From: Chlorocebus sabaeus
Taxonomy: Eukaryota; Chordata; Mammalia; Primates; Cercopithecidae
Direction: 5' to 3'
DNA: 64,000 nucleotides
Assembly (NCBI RefSeq): GCF_047675955.1
Contig: NC_132911.1
Span: 22,032,565-22,096,564 of the forward strand
Positions 36,275 through 44,787 of the stretch are shown in pieces (the first letter of the stretch is position 1; each line of letters opens with the position of its first letter). Both the position numbers and the translations under genes were made by a program. The notes under the pieces were generated by a model, which saw only the letters and a list, made by a program, of their open reading frames with translations, did not search any database and had not been told where the DNA came from.

Positions 36275-37995
36275 AGACGGAGTCTCGCTCTGTGGCCCAG
36301 GCTGGAGTGCAGTGGCCGGATCTCAGCTCACTGCAAGCTCCGCCTCCCGGGTTCCCGCCATTCTCCTGCCTCAGCCTCCCAAGTAGCTGGGACTACAGGC
36401 GCCCGCCACCTCGCCCGGCTAGTTTTTTGTCTTTTTAGTAGAGACGGGGTTTCACCGTGTTAGCCAGGATGGTCTCCATCTCCTGACCTCGTGATCCGCC
36501 CGTCTCGGCCTCCCAAAGTGCTGGGATTACAGGCGTGAGCCACCGCGCCCGGCCAGCTTTGGAATTTTTTTTACAACTACTAATAAAGTTTTGCAAATCT
36601 ATGCAGACAAGAAGAAAAAGTACCACTTTTGTGTTATGAGCCACAAGTGCTTTGAGAGGAATGGGTGAGACCTGTGCCCTCTCTCGTATGGCAGCCACCA
36701 GCTGCATGCAGCTGTTGAAATGTAGCTCAAATGAAATAAACTAAAAATCCAGTTCCTCAGTTGCATGGGCCAGTCTCAAGTGCCCAACAGCCACACGTGG
36801 CGAGTGGTGACCATTTTAGTTAGTGCAGGTCAGGGAAGGCTTCCTGGAGGAAATGAGGGAGCTGGGCCGGGAAGGGCAGGGGAAGGATTTGGGGAGGCCA
36901 AGAGGAAAGGGAGGTACTCAGGGCAGAGGATGAGGGTGGGGGTGGGACGAGCATGGGCTGCCCCCAAGGAAGTCAGGGTGCCAGCCTGGAAGGGGAGGCT
37001 CAGGATCATCCATTCACCCAAGGTCAGGAGTGACGTTCATTTGAGTTTATATTCCTATTTTTCTATATATAGGAATATAATAATATTTATTACATTTCTG
37101 TATTTCTATATTTCTCCATTCCTTCTTCCTCCCAGGCTGGAAGAACCAGCTGGGGGGTGTAGGGATACACAGGTGTGAGCTCTGGGCCTTTCCACCAGGA
37201 GCTCTCCCCAAGTGCTGCTCCAGAGGCAGGGGTGTGCAGGGGAAAGGGGCAGGGCTCTGAAGGTCCGCAGCCCTGGCCTGGGTCCACAGTGACTCCATCG
37301 GTGACCCTGGGCTGGTGCTGGTTTCCTCCAGGGCGTCACTCTCTTCAGGGCATGAAGGAAGGCAGCCAACAGAAGTGCTGGCTTTGGGGAAGCATTGGGT
37401 GCCAGGCCCCCCAGATGCTTTGCCCGCTGGGGTTCCCCCTCCTCCTCTTCAAGACACGAGTTTCTGTGGGGCTGTAGACCAGAGGCCTGGATCTGTGTCC
37501 CAAGCTTGCTCCTAAGCATCGGGGTGCTCTCAGGCAATTCATTCAGTCTTCTCTTAGGCCTTCCCACCCACCTCTAAGTGAGGGTGCCGTATTAGACCAG
37601 GGACGTTTCTCCCGATTTCAGTTCTATGATTCCTCCTCCTGCGTCCCCACTTTGCGGAGGAGGTGGGGAGTGACTGCGCGCTGTGTACAGTGTGATGCGC
37701 CTTTGTTAATTGCTCAGATTCTTTGATTGTTGAGTGTGGGAAGTGTAGCTTTGCCCATCTAAGCTTCTGCCGCTAGGGGGCAGGAAGGAGGAGAGCAAAT
37801 CCAACTCCCTCCCTGGGCTCCCCTACAGAACTCCCCTACAGTTCTGGGCACTGCCGGCAGGGGGCAGGCCCTCACCCTTGCATCCCTGTTGAAGAAGGGA
37901 GCGGGAACGCTCTTCCTGCCTTTCCTCTTTCAGGTGTCTCCCGGAGGACCCAGAAATTCGGAACATTCCCTGGAAATTACGTTGCCCCGGTGTGA
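17840..37995 (+). CDS. SORBS3: Vinexin alpha (SoHo and triple-SH3 adaptor)
   Basis: Focal-adhesion adaptor that links vinculin and flotillin to the actin and growth-factor signalling machinery. Coding exons: 17840-17941, 18196-18313, 20028-20221, 21748-21811, 24915-24953, 25445-25511, 27259-27349, 27551-27637, 27736-27789, 28536-28622, 29093-29139, 29613-29752, 29939-29991, 30101-30147, 30333-30447, 32433-32558, 34026-34337, 34638-34738, 35258-35364, 37934-37995. All have AG/GT borders and phases agree throughout. They total 2013 bases, so 670 residues plus stop; human vinexin alpha is about 671. The order is an N-terminal region, SoHo (about 112-172), a Pro-rich linker, then SH3 domains at about 383-441, 457-516 and 615-670. 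The start ATG has A at -3 and begins MQGPPRS, as in the known protein. No frameshift or missing exon was seen. Confidence 0.95.
18868..19215 (+). mobile_element. Rearranged Alu in SORBS3 intron 3
   Basis: Two short Alu-end fragments ('agcctgggcaacatagcaag' and 'tctgggtgacacagcaagac') precede a short CA run. A 5'-truncated sense Alu body (about 18947-19200) beginning 'ctgggaggccgagg' follows. The order is scrambled relative to a normal Alu, pointing to a rearrangement or two nested events. Confidence 0.75.
19250..19760. mobile_element. MIR-like ancient SINE remnants
   Basis: Text such as 'gtggaaactgagacactg' and 'ggtggcagagctggggtctg' follows the MIR pattern of 'gaggaaactgaggc' then 'gtggcagagc'. 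Divergence is high, and two copies may be present. Assigned by eye. Confidence 0.55.
20712..21012 (-). mobile_element. Alu SINE (AluY-like), antisense
   Basis: Full element from the T-rich tail to 'gtgagccaccgcacccag', in SORBS3 intron 4. Near-identical duplications 'cagctccattttct' and 'cagctccactttct' flank it. Confidence 0.93.
21146..21447 (+). mobile_element. Alu SINE (older, AluJ/S-like), sense
   Basis: From 'ggcccaggtgcagtgactca' to the A-rich 'ccaaaaagaaaag', SORBS3 intron 4. It is more diverged than the AluY copies. Confidence 0.9.
23058..23366 (+). mobile_element. Alu SINE, sense, nested
   Basis: Starts 'ggctgggcgcggtggctcac' and ends in an A/G tail. Diverged duplications 'aagaggcattca' and 'aagaggtgttca' flank it, and the older repeat continues on both sides. 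Confidence 0.92.
23499..23719 (+). mobile_element. 5'-truncated Alu, sense, nested
   Basis: Begins at the internal Alu sequence 'gggaccagcctggccaacat' and ends in an A/T-rich tail. The duplication 'agagattttg' is present at both ends, so truncation happened at insertion. Confidence 0.88.
23812..23945 (+). mobile_element. Alu monomer-like fragment, nested
   Basis: Short diverged element from 'agctgggtgcggtggcacac' to 'catctctggaaaac', flanked by 'taagactag' on both sides. It could be a free left monomer or an internally deleted Alu. Confidence 0.7.
24441..24467. repeat. GT microsatellite
   Basis: Uninterrupted (GT)13 just after the end of the ancient repeat in SORBS3 intron 5. Confidence 0.95.
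24915..29139 (+). CDS. SORBS3: SORBS3 exons 6-12: end of SoHo and linker
   Basis: Seven short exons (24915-24953, 25445-25511, 27259-27349, 27551-27637, 27736-27789, 28536-28622, 29093-29139). Exon 6 ends the SoHo region with DLELDWTFEEPPR. Exon 8 encodes SWDHSEELPRSTFSYRPGAF. Exon 11 encodes a charged stretch with heptad-like spacing (LLERELAKLSAELDKDLRAI, about 274-293) that could form a short helix. Exon 12 is Pro/Arg rich. No catalytic motif is present, as expected for an adaptor linker. Confidence 0.92.
25512..27258 (+). other. SORBS3 intron 7
   Basis: Mostly single-copy-looking sequence with MIR-like remnants around 26190-26380 ('agccatgtgactgtgggcac'), 26650-26770 and 27000-27120. No Alu. 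No exon-like segment fits the vinexin reading frame between the flanking exons. Confidence 0.55.
28850..29450 (+). promoter_or_regulatory. SORBS3: Internal CpG island, likely vinexin beta promoter
   Basis: Dense CpG stretch spanning exon 12 and the start of intron 12, 240-840 bases upstream of the beta start codon. It is the only CpG island in the interior of the gene. Vinexin beta is known to be a separate short isoform lacking the SoHo region. Island plus position make this the natural candidate for its promoter, but the start site itself cannot be read from sequence. Confidence 0.65.
29689..37995 (+). CDS. SORBS3: Vinexin beta (short isoform, three SH3 domains)
   Basis: The ATG at 29689, inside exon 13 (29613-29752), is residue 343 of alpha and has a strong context (A at -3, G at +4). 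Reading from it through the remaining eight exons gives 328 residues beginning MADGGSPFLGRRDF, the known beta N-terminus, so beta contains only a short leader and the three SH3 domains. Human beta is 329 residues from memory. The one-residue difference seems to be in exon 19, where the sequence reads TSSNAS. Confidence 0.88.
29939..30447 (+). CDS. SORBS3: SORBS3 exons 14-16: first SH3 domain
   Basis: Exon 14 (29939-29991) is a basic linker ending REEKK. Exon 15 (30101-30147) encodes RKAARLKFDFQAQSPK, with the ALYDY-type strand LKFDF. Exon 16 (30333-30447) supplies ELTLQKGDIV, the ligand-binding Trp (W417 in KNWLEG) and the GIFPANYVE C-terminal signature. The first two SH3 domains of vinexin bind the Pro-rich hinge of vinculin (family knowledge). 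All aromatic and Pro ligand-site residues are intact. Confidence 0.93.
30815..30945. mobile_element. MIR-like SINE remnant
   Basis: 'gttttacagatggggatgcc' and 'agctagaatctgaatccagg' follow MIR consensus order, in SORBS3 intron 16. Confidence 0.55.
31083..31400 (-). mobile_element. Alu SINE, antisense, with TTTTG tail
   Basis: A (GTTTT)n tail precedes 'gagagatggagtcttgctct' and the element ends 'ccaccacgcctggcc'. It lies in SORBS3 intron 16. Confidence 0.93.
31401..32432 (+). other. Rest of SORBS3 intron 16
   Basis: AT-rich DNA to about 31800, possibly an old LINE tail ('ttctttattatttccttatt'), then unremarkable sequence up to the acceptor at 32432. No exon is supported. Confidence 0.45.
32433..34337 (+). 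CDS. SORBS3: SORBS3 exons 17-18: second SH3 domain and Ser/Pro linker
   Basis: Exon 17 (32433-32558) carries the inter-SH3 linker IPKPIKPPTYQ and the first half of SH3-2 (AVAQYTFKGDLEVELSF). Exon 18 (34026-34337, the largest) finishes it with ENWYEG and GIFPASYVQV and adds about 66 residues rich in Ser, Pro and Arg. That tail separates SH3-2 from SH3-3 and holds several SP sites that could be proline-directed kinase targets; ERK phosphorylation of vinexin beta has been reported. The sites themselves are not mapped here. Confidence 0.93.
32631..32926 (-). mobile_element. Alu SINE, antisense
   Basis: T-rich tail at 32631 to 'gccatcgcacctggc', only 73 bases after the exon 17 donor. The duplications 'taaaaacac' are at both ends. 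Confidence 0.93.
33028..33150 (-). mobile_element. Partial Alu (monomer-like), antisense
   Basis: T-run then 'gagacagagtctcactgtgt' and 'ctcctgggctcaggcgatcc', ending abruptly after 'cagcctcccaagtaa'. Confidence 0.8.
33765..33910. mobile_element. MIR-like SINE remnant
   Basis: 'aataaggctcagagagacag', 'gaggccacacagctt' and 'cggagctgggtttggatctg' follow MIR order, immediately upstream of exon 18. Confidence 0.6.
34638..37995 (+). CDS. SORBS3: SORBS3 exons 19-21: third SH3 domain and C-terminus
   Basis: Exon 19 (34638-34738) continues the linker. Exon 20 (35258-35364) encodes YRAMYQYRPQNEDELELREG and the ligand-site CDDGWFVG. Exon 21 (37934-37995) closes with GTFPGNYVAPV and TGA at 37993. The third SH3 of vinexin binds the Ras exchange factor SOS (family knowledge). 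The domain is split by a 2.6-kb intron that holds an inverted repeat and a young Alu. The stop codon lies inside a consensus donor sequence, treated as a separate finding. Confidence 0.93.
35495..35800 (+). repeat. Left arm of a long inverted repeat
   Basis: Reverse complement of 37113-37420 over about 300 bases at roughly 85 percent identity by eye. Matching landmarks are 'gccagcacttctgttggctg', 'cagggtcaccgatggagtca' and 'cacccctgcctctggagcag'. It lies in SORBS3 intron 20. Confidence 0.9.
36239..36555 (-). mobile_element. Young Alu (AluYR-like) with 35-T tail
   Basis: T-run at 36239-36273, then 'gagacggagtctcgctctgt' to 'ccaccgcgcccggcc'. The flanks read 'gcttcggaatttt' and 'gctttggaatttt'. 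It carries the 'cccggctagttttttgt' variant. It sits between the two arms of the inverted repeat. Confidence 0.94.
37113..37420 (-). repeat. Right arm of a long inverted repeat
   Basis: Partner of 35495-35800, opposite orientation, about 1.3 kb downstream. Its left edge abuts an AT-rich 37050-37110 tract ('tctatatataggaatataat'), which suggests this arm was the inserted copy. Confidence 0.9.
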
Positions 37996-38760
37996 GTGGT
38001 CTCCATGGCAACTTGGAGCCAGCCAGGATGGGGTGGGGAGCAGTGGCACTCGTGGGAGGGACATGACCCCCGCCCACATCCTCCTTCCCCAGGACCTGAG
38101 CTCCCGGCATCTGCAGACGACCCCCACAGCCTTTCCCTCGGACCCCCCTCGAAGCCCCCTGGACTGATTCCCACCCACGACTCACAGACATTCCTCCCAC
38201 AGCCCTTTCATTTCCTCCCCACCCCACTCCCCAAATACAGAGGTCCGCTTTGAAGTGGAGACCATTTCCAGGCCTTATTGAGACCAGACCCCAAGTCCCC
38301 CACCCCCATCCTGCTCCAGCTTTCCTCTAACAGGGACCAGCGCTCCGCTTTGCCCCCAGGGGGTTCCTCTAACCAGGACCAGCTTCCTAGCCTCCTAGAG
38401 ACCAAAGGCCGCCCCGACTGCTGGGGTTCCTCCCACCACCCCAGCTTGCCGACTGCCCACTTTGCCTTCTTGCCTCCAGCTGGGCGTGGGGGGCGGAGCA
38501 AGGCGGGGGACAGCAGCACTTTCTTAGCGATCCAGGCCTGGCAAGAGCTCTGGCCTCAAGGCTACTTCTTCCCAGGGGCTATCAAGTCCTGGGCCTGGCC
38601 CTGGAATATCACCCCGCACTGTGGGGCCGGGCACCACTAGCCTGGCTCAAATATTCCCCAGGGAGACTGCTGTGTGCTGCCCACCTGCCTGCTGGCTCTC
38701 CCCCAGCCCCACGTCCCCTCTGGAAGAGAATGTAAAATAAACCTGGACACAAGGGACTTT
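37996..38760 (+). other. SORBS3: SORBS3 3' untranslated region
   Basis: From the TGA to about 20 bases after the poly(A) signal. It is C-rich with no AU-rich elements. The segment 37992-38092 has perfect intron borders ('gtgagt' to 'tccttccccag') and may be spliced in some transcripts. Confidence 0.7.
38736..38741 (+). terminator. Poly(A) signal, SORBS3
   Basis: AATAAA in 'tgtaaaataaacctgg', followed by a GT-rich 'gggactttgtctctg' downstream element. Confidence 0.8.
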
Positions 38761-39266
38761 GTCTCTGAGGCCTTTTCCTTGGGGTGGGAGATGCCTTCTC
38801 CTGTCTGGGAAGATGGGAATTCCTTCTGCTGGGGGCTGTGCTGGGAGACAGGTGGGACAGGTGTGTGTGTAAGGGGAGGATGGAAAAACACCGTTATTAC
38901 CTCCAAAGATCTCTGCCTTTGAGTGTCAGGCAGGCTGGGATAGCCCCCACGAATGGGCAGCTGTGTGGCAAGAAGTGCAGGGAGAATGAACAGTGCCAGG
39001 CCCTGGTAGCAGGGAGACATCAGAGATGGGGGACTGAATGTGGCCTTGTTTGCAGACTGTTTTGATTCTGGAGCTGCCACCGTGGGGTTGCTGGGCTAGA
39101 TGACATTTCTAACTGTTCTGCTGTTTTTCTTCTGTGTGTTCCATTTCCACACCGAAGCCCTGTGTGTGTTTATTCTCCTCTTTGGGCTCAGGCTTTTGAG
39201 CAGTCCTTTGTGGGAAGCTGGGAGTGGTGAGGCACAGCCAGCCAAAACTACTCTTGAACAAGGGTT

Positions 39267-39573
39267 TTTGTTTTGTTTTGTTTTGTTTTTGTGAGATGGG
39301 GTCTCTTTCTTTCGCCCAGGCTGGAGTGCAGTGGCCCAATCTCGGCTCACTGCAGCCTCTGCCTCCCGGTTTCAAGCAATTTTCCCACCTCAGCCTCCTG
39401 AGTAGCTAGGATTACAGGGTTGCAGCACCATGCCCAGCTAATTTTTGTAGTTTTAGTAGAGACAGGGTTTCACCATGTTGGCCAGGCTGGTCTTGAACTC
39501 CTGACATTGGGTGATCCACCCACTTCGGCCTCCCAAAGTGCTGGGATTACGCACATAAGCCACTGCGCCCGAC
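39267..39573 (-). mobile_element. Alu SINE, antisense
   Basis: (GTTTT)n tail, 'gagatggggtctctttcttt', ending 'gccactgcgcccgacc'. Confidence 0.93.
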
Positions 39574-40831
39574 CTTCAACAAGGTTTTATAGTCCTGGAG
39601 CTTGGGGGTCCCTGTGGGATGACAGTGGTGGCATAGTCCAGGCAGAGTCCAGCCACTCTGCCAAGAAAGGCAGCTCCGTGTCTCAGCTGCTGCTGAGAGG
39701 TGAGCAGGGCACCAGGGCCTCTCCGTGTGTTACCTAACGTGAGACTCACCATGGCAGGTTATGATTCCATTTTACAGAGGGCTCAGAGACCCAGGCTCTG
39801 AGAAATTAAGCTTTCTAGGTCACATCATTATTAAATGCTGAAGTCAGGTCTACCTCACTTCCTGAAATATACTAAATGCCCAGGCAGCCCTCATCCAGGG
39901 GCCCTTGGAGAAGGAAGGTCATGTGTGAGGTCAGGGACTTCTCTAGGGCGGCCCAGGGTTGGGCCGCTTTTATGTTCTTCCTGGCAATCCTGTCTTCTAG
40001 GCCTGTCACCTAAGGCAGGTGTGAAGAGGTGGTGGCTGGAGTGAAAGGTGGTGGTGCCCAGTTCTTCCAGGACAGAGGGGAGGGGTTCGTGGTTGACAGG
40101 GCAGTGGCCTAGCCCTGGCTGGTTTCTTGAACCTGGGTGCGGCCTGACCCAGCAGGGGTTAAACAGCAGCTGGAAGAACAAGTCCTCCATCCACCTCCAT
40201 CCTCACCCTGGTCTGGTTCTAAATGGGCAGGTCCAGCCCATCCTGGCCTGGAAACGACCATTCTTCAGAACCCACTGGCCAGGTTGCCGTTCCCCCATCC
40301 CAGCTCTTATTTCATGAACTCCCTGATGCCCTCATAAAACATATCAGGGCTGAGGCCTCCTCTCCCTGGGACAGAGACCAACTCCACACCCTCTCTTTGA
40401 TGGAGCGCTGGCACCTCTCGCAGCTAACAAATCCTCCAACCCTGGGCTGTCTGCACCACAGTCCTGCCTGAAAGATGCTTCTGTGCCTCAACCTGGCCTG
40501 AGTGGGGGGGCAGGGGGTGAAGGGAGGATCAGAGGCTGCTGGGGATGGCTCACCCATGAGAGGGGAGGGTGGTGACGTGGCTTACCCAGGGCCACAGAGA
40601 GGCTACGAGCAGGACATGTCCCCTTCTGTGCCAGAGTTGTGCCCTGCCTGCATCCGCTGACTTGTCTTTGTGGTGGGTTTTGTGAATTCACAACCCACCC
40701 ATCAGAAAGCCCTGCCAGATGAACCTGGGTCTGTTTGTAGAGTCTGTCCAAGGTATGCAGGAGGGGCTCTCTGAGGAAATGATTGGCTTTTGTTTGGTTC
40801 ACTCTCCATTCCCAGAGGCAAGCATAGTACC

Positions 40832-40882
40832 TGGCGCTCAGTACTCAGTGGCGCTCAGTACTCACTGGCGCTCAGTACTCAC
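40832..40882. repeat. Triple 17-base tandem repeat
   Basis: Three copies of 'tggcgctcagtactcac', the first ending in g instead of c, running into 'tgaatgaatg'. The unit resembles the end of an L2/MIR-type element ('ggcgctcagta...tgaatgaatg'), so this looks like local expansion of an old repeat end. Confidence 0.9.
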
Positions 40883-41799
40883 TGAATGAATGCTGTTGGA
40901 ATGATTGTGTGGAAGAACTGAATGGATGAATTTCCCTTCCTTTGGGTCCCTTCCCAGAAGTCACCTCCCCATTTGAGGCAGGGACTCTGTTTGACACCTC
41001 TGTGCCATCCTTGGCTTTTGCCTGTGGCCAAGCAATTTTTACAACAGAAGGGTAAGCGGCACATTATCCCCATTTTCCACATGGGGAAACTGAGGCCTGG
41101 AGGAGCTGAGGAAGTTGCTGAAGGTCACACAGCCGGTGAGACGCAGCTGTGCACTTGGGGGCTAGTGTGTGCCCCCGGGGCTGTGCTCACCCTACCTGTA
41201 GTTGCCTCTTCCCTCAAGAGGCTTCCAGTCTAGTCAGGGAGGTGGAACAGGTGCAATCAGGCCAGGTGGTCATGCCAGGAGGCTGGAAACCAGCCAGTGG
41301 GAGAGGAGTTTGCACACCCAGGACAGAGGCTGTGGGAGGAGGGGGGCTGAAGTGTGAACGCGGGGAGGCTGAGATGAGGGCACGGGCAGGTGAGGGGCGT
41401 GGGGAGGCCACTCTTCACAGAGCGAGCGTGGAGGGAATGACTCACACCTGAGGCAGGCAAGGCACAGCTGCACCCACAGGTGTGATCCCCTGAAAACACA
41501 GCAGCTTGGCAGCCAGAGACTCAGTGGAGACCCAAGGAGAGGCGGATCTGTGGCCCTGAGGTCCCTGGGGAGAGGGTTGTCAGGTACAGCTCCTCCTCCC
41601 TAAGTTGGCACCTGGGTCCCCTCCTTGGCTGCCCTCTCCTCATCCTTACAGCCTGGGCTCCAGATGCTTGAAAGAGGACGGGGGAGGGGGCAGGAAGGGC
41701 GGTGAAGGCCTGCAGAGAGGGTGAGGTGAGGGCCGACAGGAACGGGAAGGTACCAGCCTAGGGGTGGGGGTGTCCAGTGAACCCCCAGCCAGGAGGCGC

Positions 41800-43000
41800 T
41801 CTCTCCATCTCCTAGGGCCCCTGCGGGTCCCCTTTCCAGGCAGAGAAGAAGTTCCAGGCAGAGAAGTTCTGCGCTGGCGAGAAACCAGCGCTCAGGAAGG
41901 GAGTTGGCGGGAGGAAGGTGGCCTTGGTTTGGGATTTGTGGGTGTCAAGGCCGCATCTGCGCCAGCTTCCGAGCCTGGAGTAGGTGGAGAAGCAGGCGGA
42001 CCGCAGACGCACCCAGGCAGCCCACCCTGCCCAGGACTTGGGGATGCGGAGCGGGAGAGCGCGGCCGGCGTGGGAAAGCTTTATGTGGCTGCCCCCTCGG
42101 CCGTCTGCGAACTGGGGCGCGGGGCCGTCACTGGACCGGCTCCGCTGTGCCCCGGGCGGTCGGGGGTATGCGGGCGCTCCGGGGAGGATGAAGGCGCCAC
42201 CGGCTGGACGGCCGCAGCCTGCAGGGGACCCTGGGGACAGCCTGCCCCATCCCCCCGGCGGGCTCGGGCCAGGTGGCAGCGCCTGGGCTCGCCGCGCGGA
42301 GGCGGCGGCTTCCCGGGCCAGGGGCGGCGGCAGGGGCGGCCCCGGGATCACATGGGCGGAGGCAGGTCCCAGGGCCCCGGGCGGGCTCTCCCCAGAGTCG
42401 GGCAGACCGCAGCGGGAGCGGCGGCGTCTCCTCGCCCTCTCTTCCTCCCGGGCCTGGGCGCCCAGCCCAACAGGTGAGCGGCAGCCAGGTGAGCGTGCCC
42501 ACCTGCGCCCCTCCGAGCGGCCCGCCATCCCCGGCGCCCGGTTCCTCTCCGCGCCCCTCTCGGCGCGGGACCCTGGCCTCGTCCCCGGCCCGGCTCCTTG
42601 GAGCCTCGCATCGGCGGGGGCGCCCCCGCGGGTTGCACTCTCCCCGGCCGGCGCGCTCCTCCTCCAGCCCCCGGCCCGCAGGGTACTTTGCCCTCAGAGC
42701 GAAGGAGGCACCAGAACTGGGAGAGCCGGGCCATCCAGCTGGGCACCTCCCCGCGGCGCCCGCAGCGCGGAGTCCACTGACCGGCTCAAAGGTCTGGGAA
42801 TCTCAGGGTGGCCGCCAGTCGCCAGAGCCGGCCTCGGGGACTGGGGGTGGCGGCCGTGCGGGGTACAGAGGCCAGGCCTGGGCCCAAGGGGAAGGCAGCC
42901 GGGGATGGAGCGGACGGACCGCTGGTGCTCTTGATAGATTCTCGCAGCGCTTGCGTCCCCGGGCAGCCCCAGGATGGGTGCTGGGCAGGGTGGTGCCCAG
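41800..43000 (+). promoter_or_regulatory. PDLIM2: PDLIM2 CpG-island promoter and non-coding exon 1
   Basis: Dense CpG DNA with many GGGCGG/CCGCCC boxes and no TATA box, 0.9-2 kb upstream of the first PDLIM2 coding exon. Two strong donors, 'cccaacag|gtgagc' at 42473 and 'cagccag|gtgagc' at about 42490, could end a 5'UTR exon that splices to the acceptor at 43860. The actual start site and the donor used cannot be decided from sequence. Human PDLIM2 has alternative 5' ends. Confidence 0.65.
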
Positions 43001-43860
43001 CCTGGTACCGCGGCTTCCTGCCTGGGTTGGCTCCTGGTTCCAGAGCTAGAGGCTCAGGAAATCCCACAAGGGTCTGTCTGCTGGGGTACTTCCTTGCCCA
43101 GCAGAGGGGCTATGGATAGGAGGCCTGTCACCACCGCTGTCTGTCGGGCAGCATCAGGAATCTAGGGTGGGTGTGCCCAGTTTGACAGATGAACCCTGGC
43201 CTCCTTGCCCTGGCAGCAGGCCCCTGGGGGAGGTGGGGAGCCTGGTCTTGCCCGTGTGAGCCACTTTGCCAAGAACGAGGTGGGCAGCTAGGAGGCCCCT
43301 GTGAAGACCCAGCCTCACCCCACCAGCCCCTCACCTGGCCAGTGACTTACACAGTCTGTACTGGTGCCAGCCTGTTCCTCCTGCTTCCTGAGCCCTCCTC
43401 TCCCTAGGCCACTCACCAGCCCTCCCCAAGAGTGGAGAGGAAGTACCGTGTGCTGTGGGTTTTGGGGACAGGAAGCAAGCGCTAGTGGGACTGAGCCCTG
43501 ATGGTGGAGGAGGGGAGATGGAGGCGGTGCTGGCATCTCCTCCACTTGCCAGCCCTTGCCCCCCATGCTCCAATAAGCCCCCCACCTGGCAGCTGGGCCG
43601 CCCCCTCCTGGGAGTCACTCCCAGGGCTGAAGCCTAAGGAAGGGAGAACACAGAGGCATGGCTTCCCAGGGTGGGGGGAAGTGAAACAGGGCTGAGGGAG
43701 GGAGTTAACCACTTCCTCTACCCACCCCAAAGACCCTGAGTAGCTGTCCGGGAGCTGTCGTGCCCTCTCTTTCTCCCTTTGGCCCCTCTCCTGCTGCCTT
43801 ACAGTACCCCCAGAGCCGGGTGGGGGCACGGACTTCACCTCCTGGTCCTGTGTTCCTCAG

Positions 43861-44787
43861 GTATGGTGCTCACAGTGGATGTGACCGGGCCGGCGCCCTG
43901 GGGCTTCCGTATCACAGGGGGCAGGGATTTCCACACGCCCATCATGGTGACCAAGGTAAGGATGGTGGCTCCAAGAGGTGAGGGGGTCCTGCCAGAAGCG
44001 AGGTCAGCCATGTTCACGCCACTCTGCACAGAAGGCTGGCTTTTTCTGTTCTGGGGCCAGGGACCTACTGCTGCCCGGCATGCTGGCTGCAAGGGAGCCG
44101 TGGCCCTTTGCCACGGGGATGTGGTGGCCACTTCAGGAACAGACTTTGGGAGTGAAAAGGAACTGGGCTGAGGACAGGGCCTGCTCTTGCCTCCCCAGTT
44201 GCCATCCCGACACCTGCAGGCAGCCATTTTGGGTGGTTACTAGAACAAGAGCCCCAGAGTTCTTGGCAGTCTCCTCTTGACCCGGGCCGGGCTGGGAGCA
44301 TTCGCAGGAGGGCTGTGCAGGCAGTCACCTGCAAGGTGTGATTTGCACGGGCAAGGCTCTCTATCCAAAAGTATTTCCAAGCACAGTTCCTGAAATTCTG
44401 CCACTGCATGTTCTTTGGGAGGCTCATTGGAATGCCAATGTGGGGCGGGGGCTGCCACCTGTGCTTCTGGAGGGGACGGCTGATCAGTTGGGTGTCATGA
44501 GCAGGCAGAGGGACGTGCAGGAGGGTGCAGGCAGGCCTGGGTCAAGCCAGCCTCTGTGTTTCTTGGGTAGCAGAGTGGGAAGTCCCTTCCCCAGGTGGGC
44601 CACGGTCTTAGCATGCCGGCTTCTCATCCCTACAGGTGGCTGAGCGGGGCAAAGCCAAGGACGCTGACCTCCGGCCTGGAGACATAATTGTAGCCATCAA
44701 CGGGGAAAGCGCAGAGGGCATGCTGCATGCCGAGGCCCAGAGCAAGATCCGCCAGAGCCCCTCGCCTCTGCGGCTGCAGCTGGACCG
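43861..44787 (+). CDS. PDLIM2: PDLIM2 PDZ-domain exons
   Basis: The exon at 43861-43955 begins two bases before the ATG and gives the carboxylate-binding loop P12-W13-G14-F15, the PDLIM/Enigma version of the GLGF motif, then RITGGRDFHTPIMVTK. The exon at 44636-44787 gives AERGKAKDADLRPGDIIVAI and NGESAEGMLHAEAQSKIR, the rest of the PDZ fold. PDZ domains of this family bind C-termini of alpha-actinin and filamin. All signature residues are intact. Confidence 0.95.

Larger units (their letters stand above)
38765..41780. other. SORBS3-PDLIM2 intergenic region
   Basis: About 3 kb without a supported gene. It holds an antisense Alu (39267-39573), MIR-like remnants at 39725-39870 and 41060-41150, and a 17-base triple tandem repeat (40832-40882). 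The GC content climbs toward the PDLIM2 island. Confidence 0.65.

Noticed and set aside
41764..43049. Long open frames up to 316 codons across the PDLIM2 CpG island.
   Set aside because: Same composition effect. Overlapping on both strands, no domain, and interrupted by a plausible 5'UTR donor.
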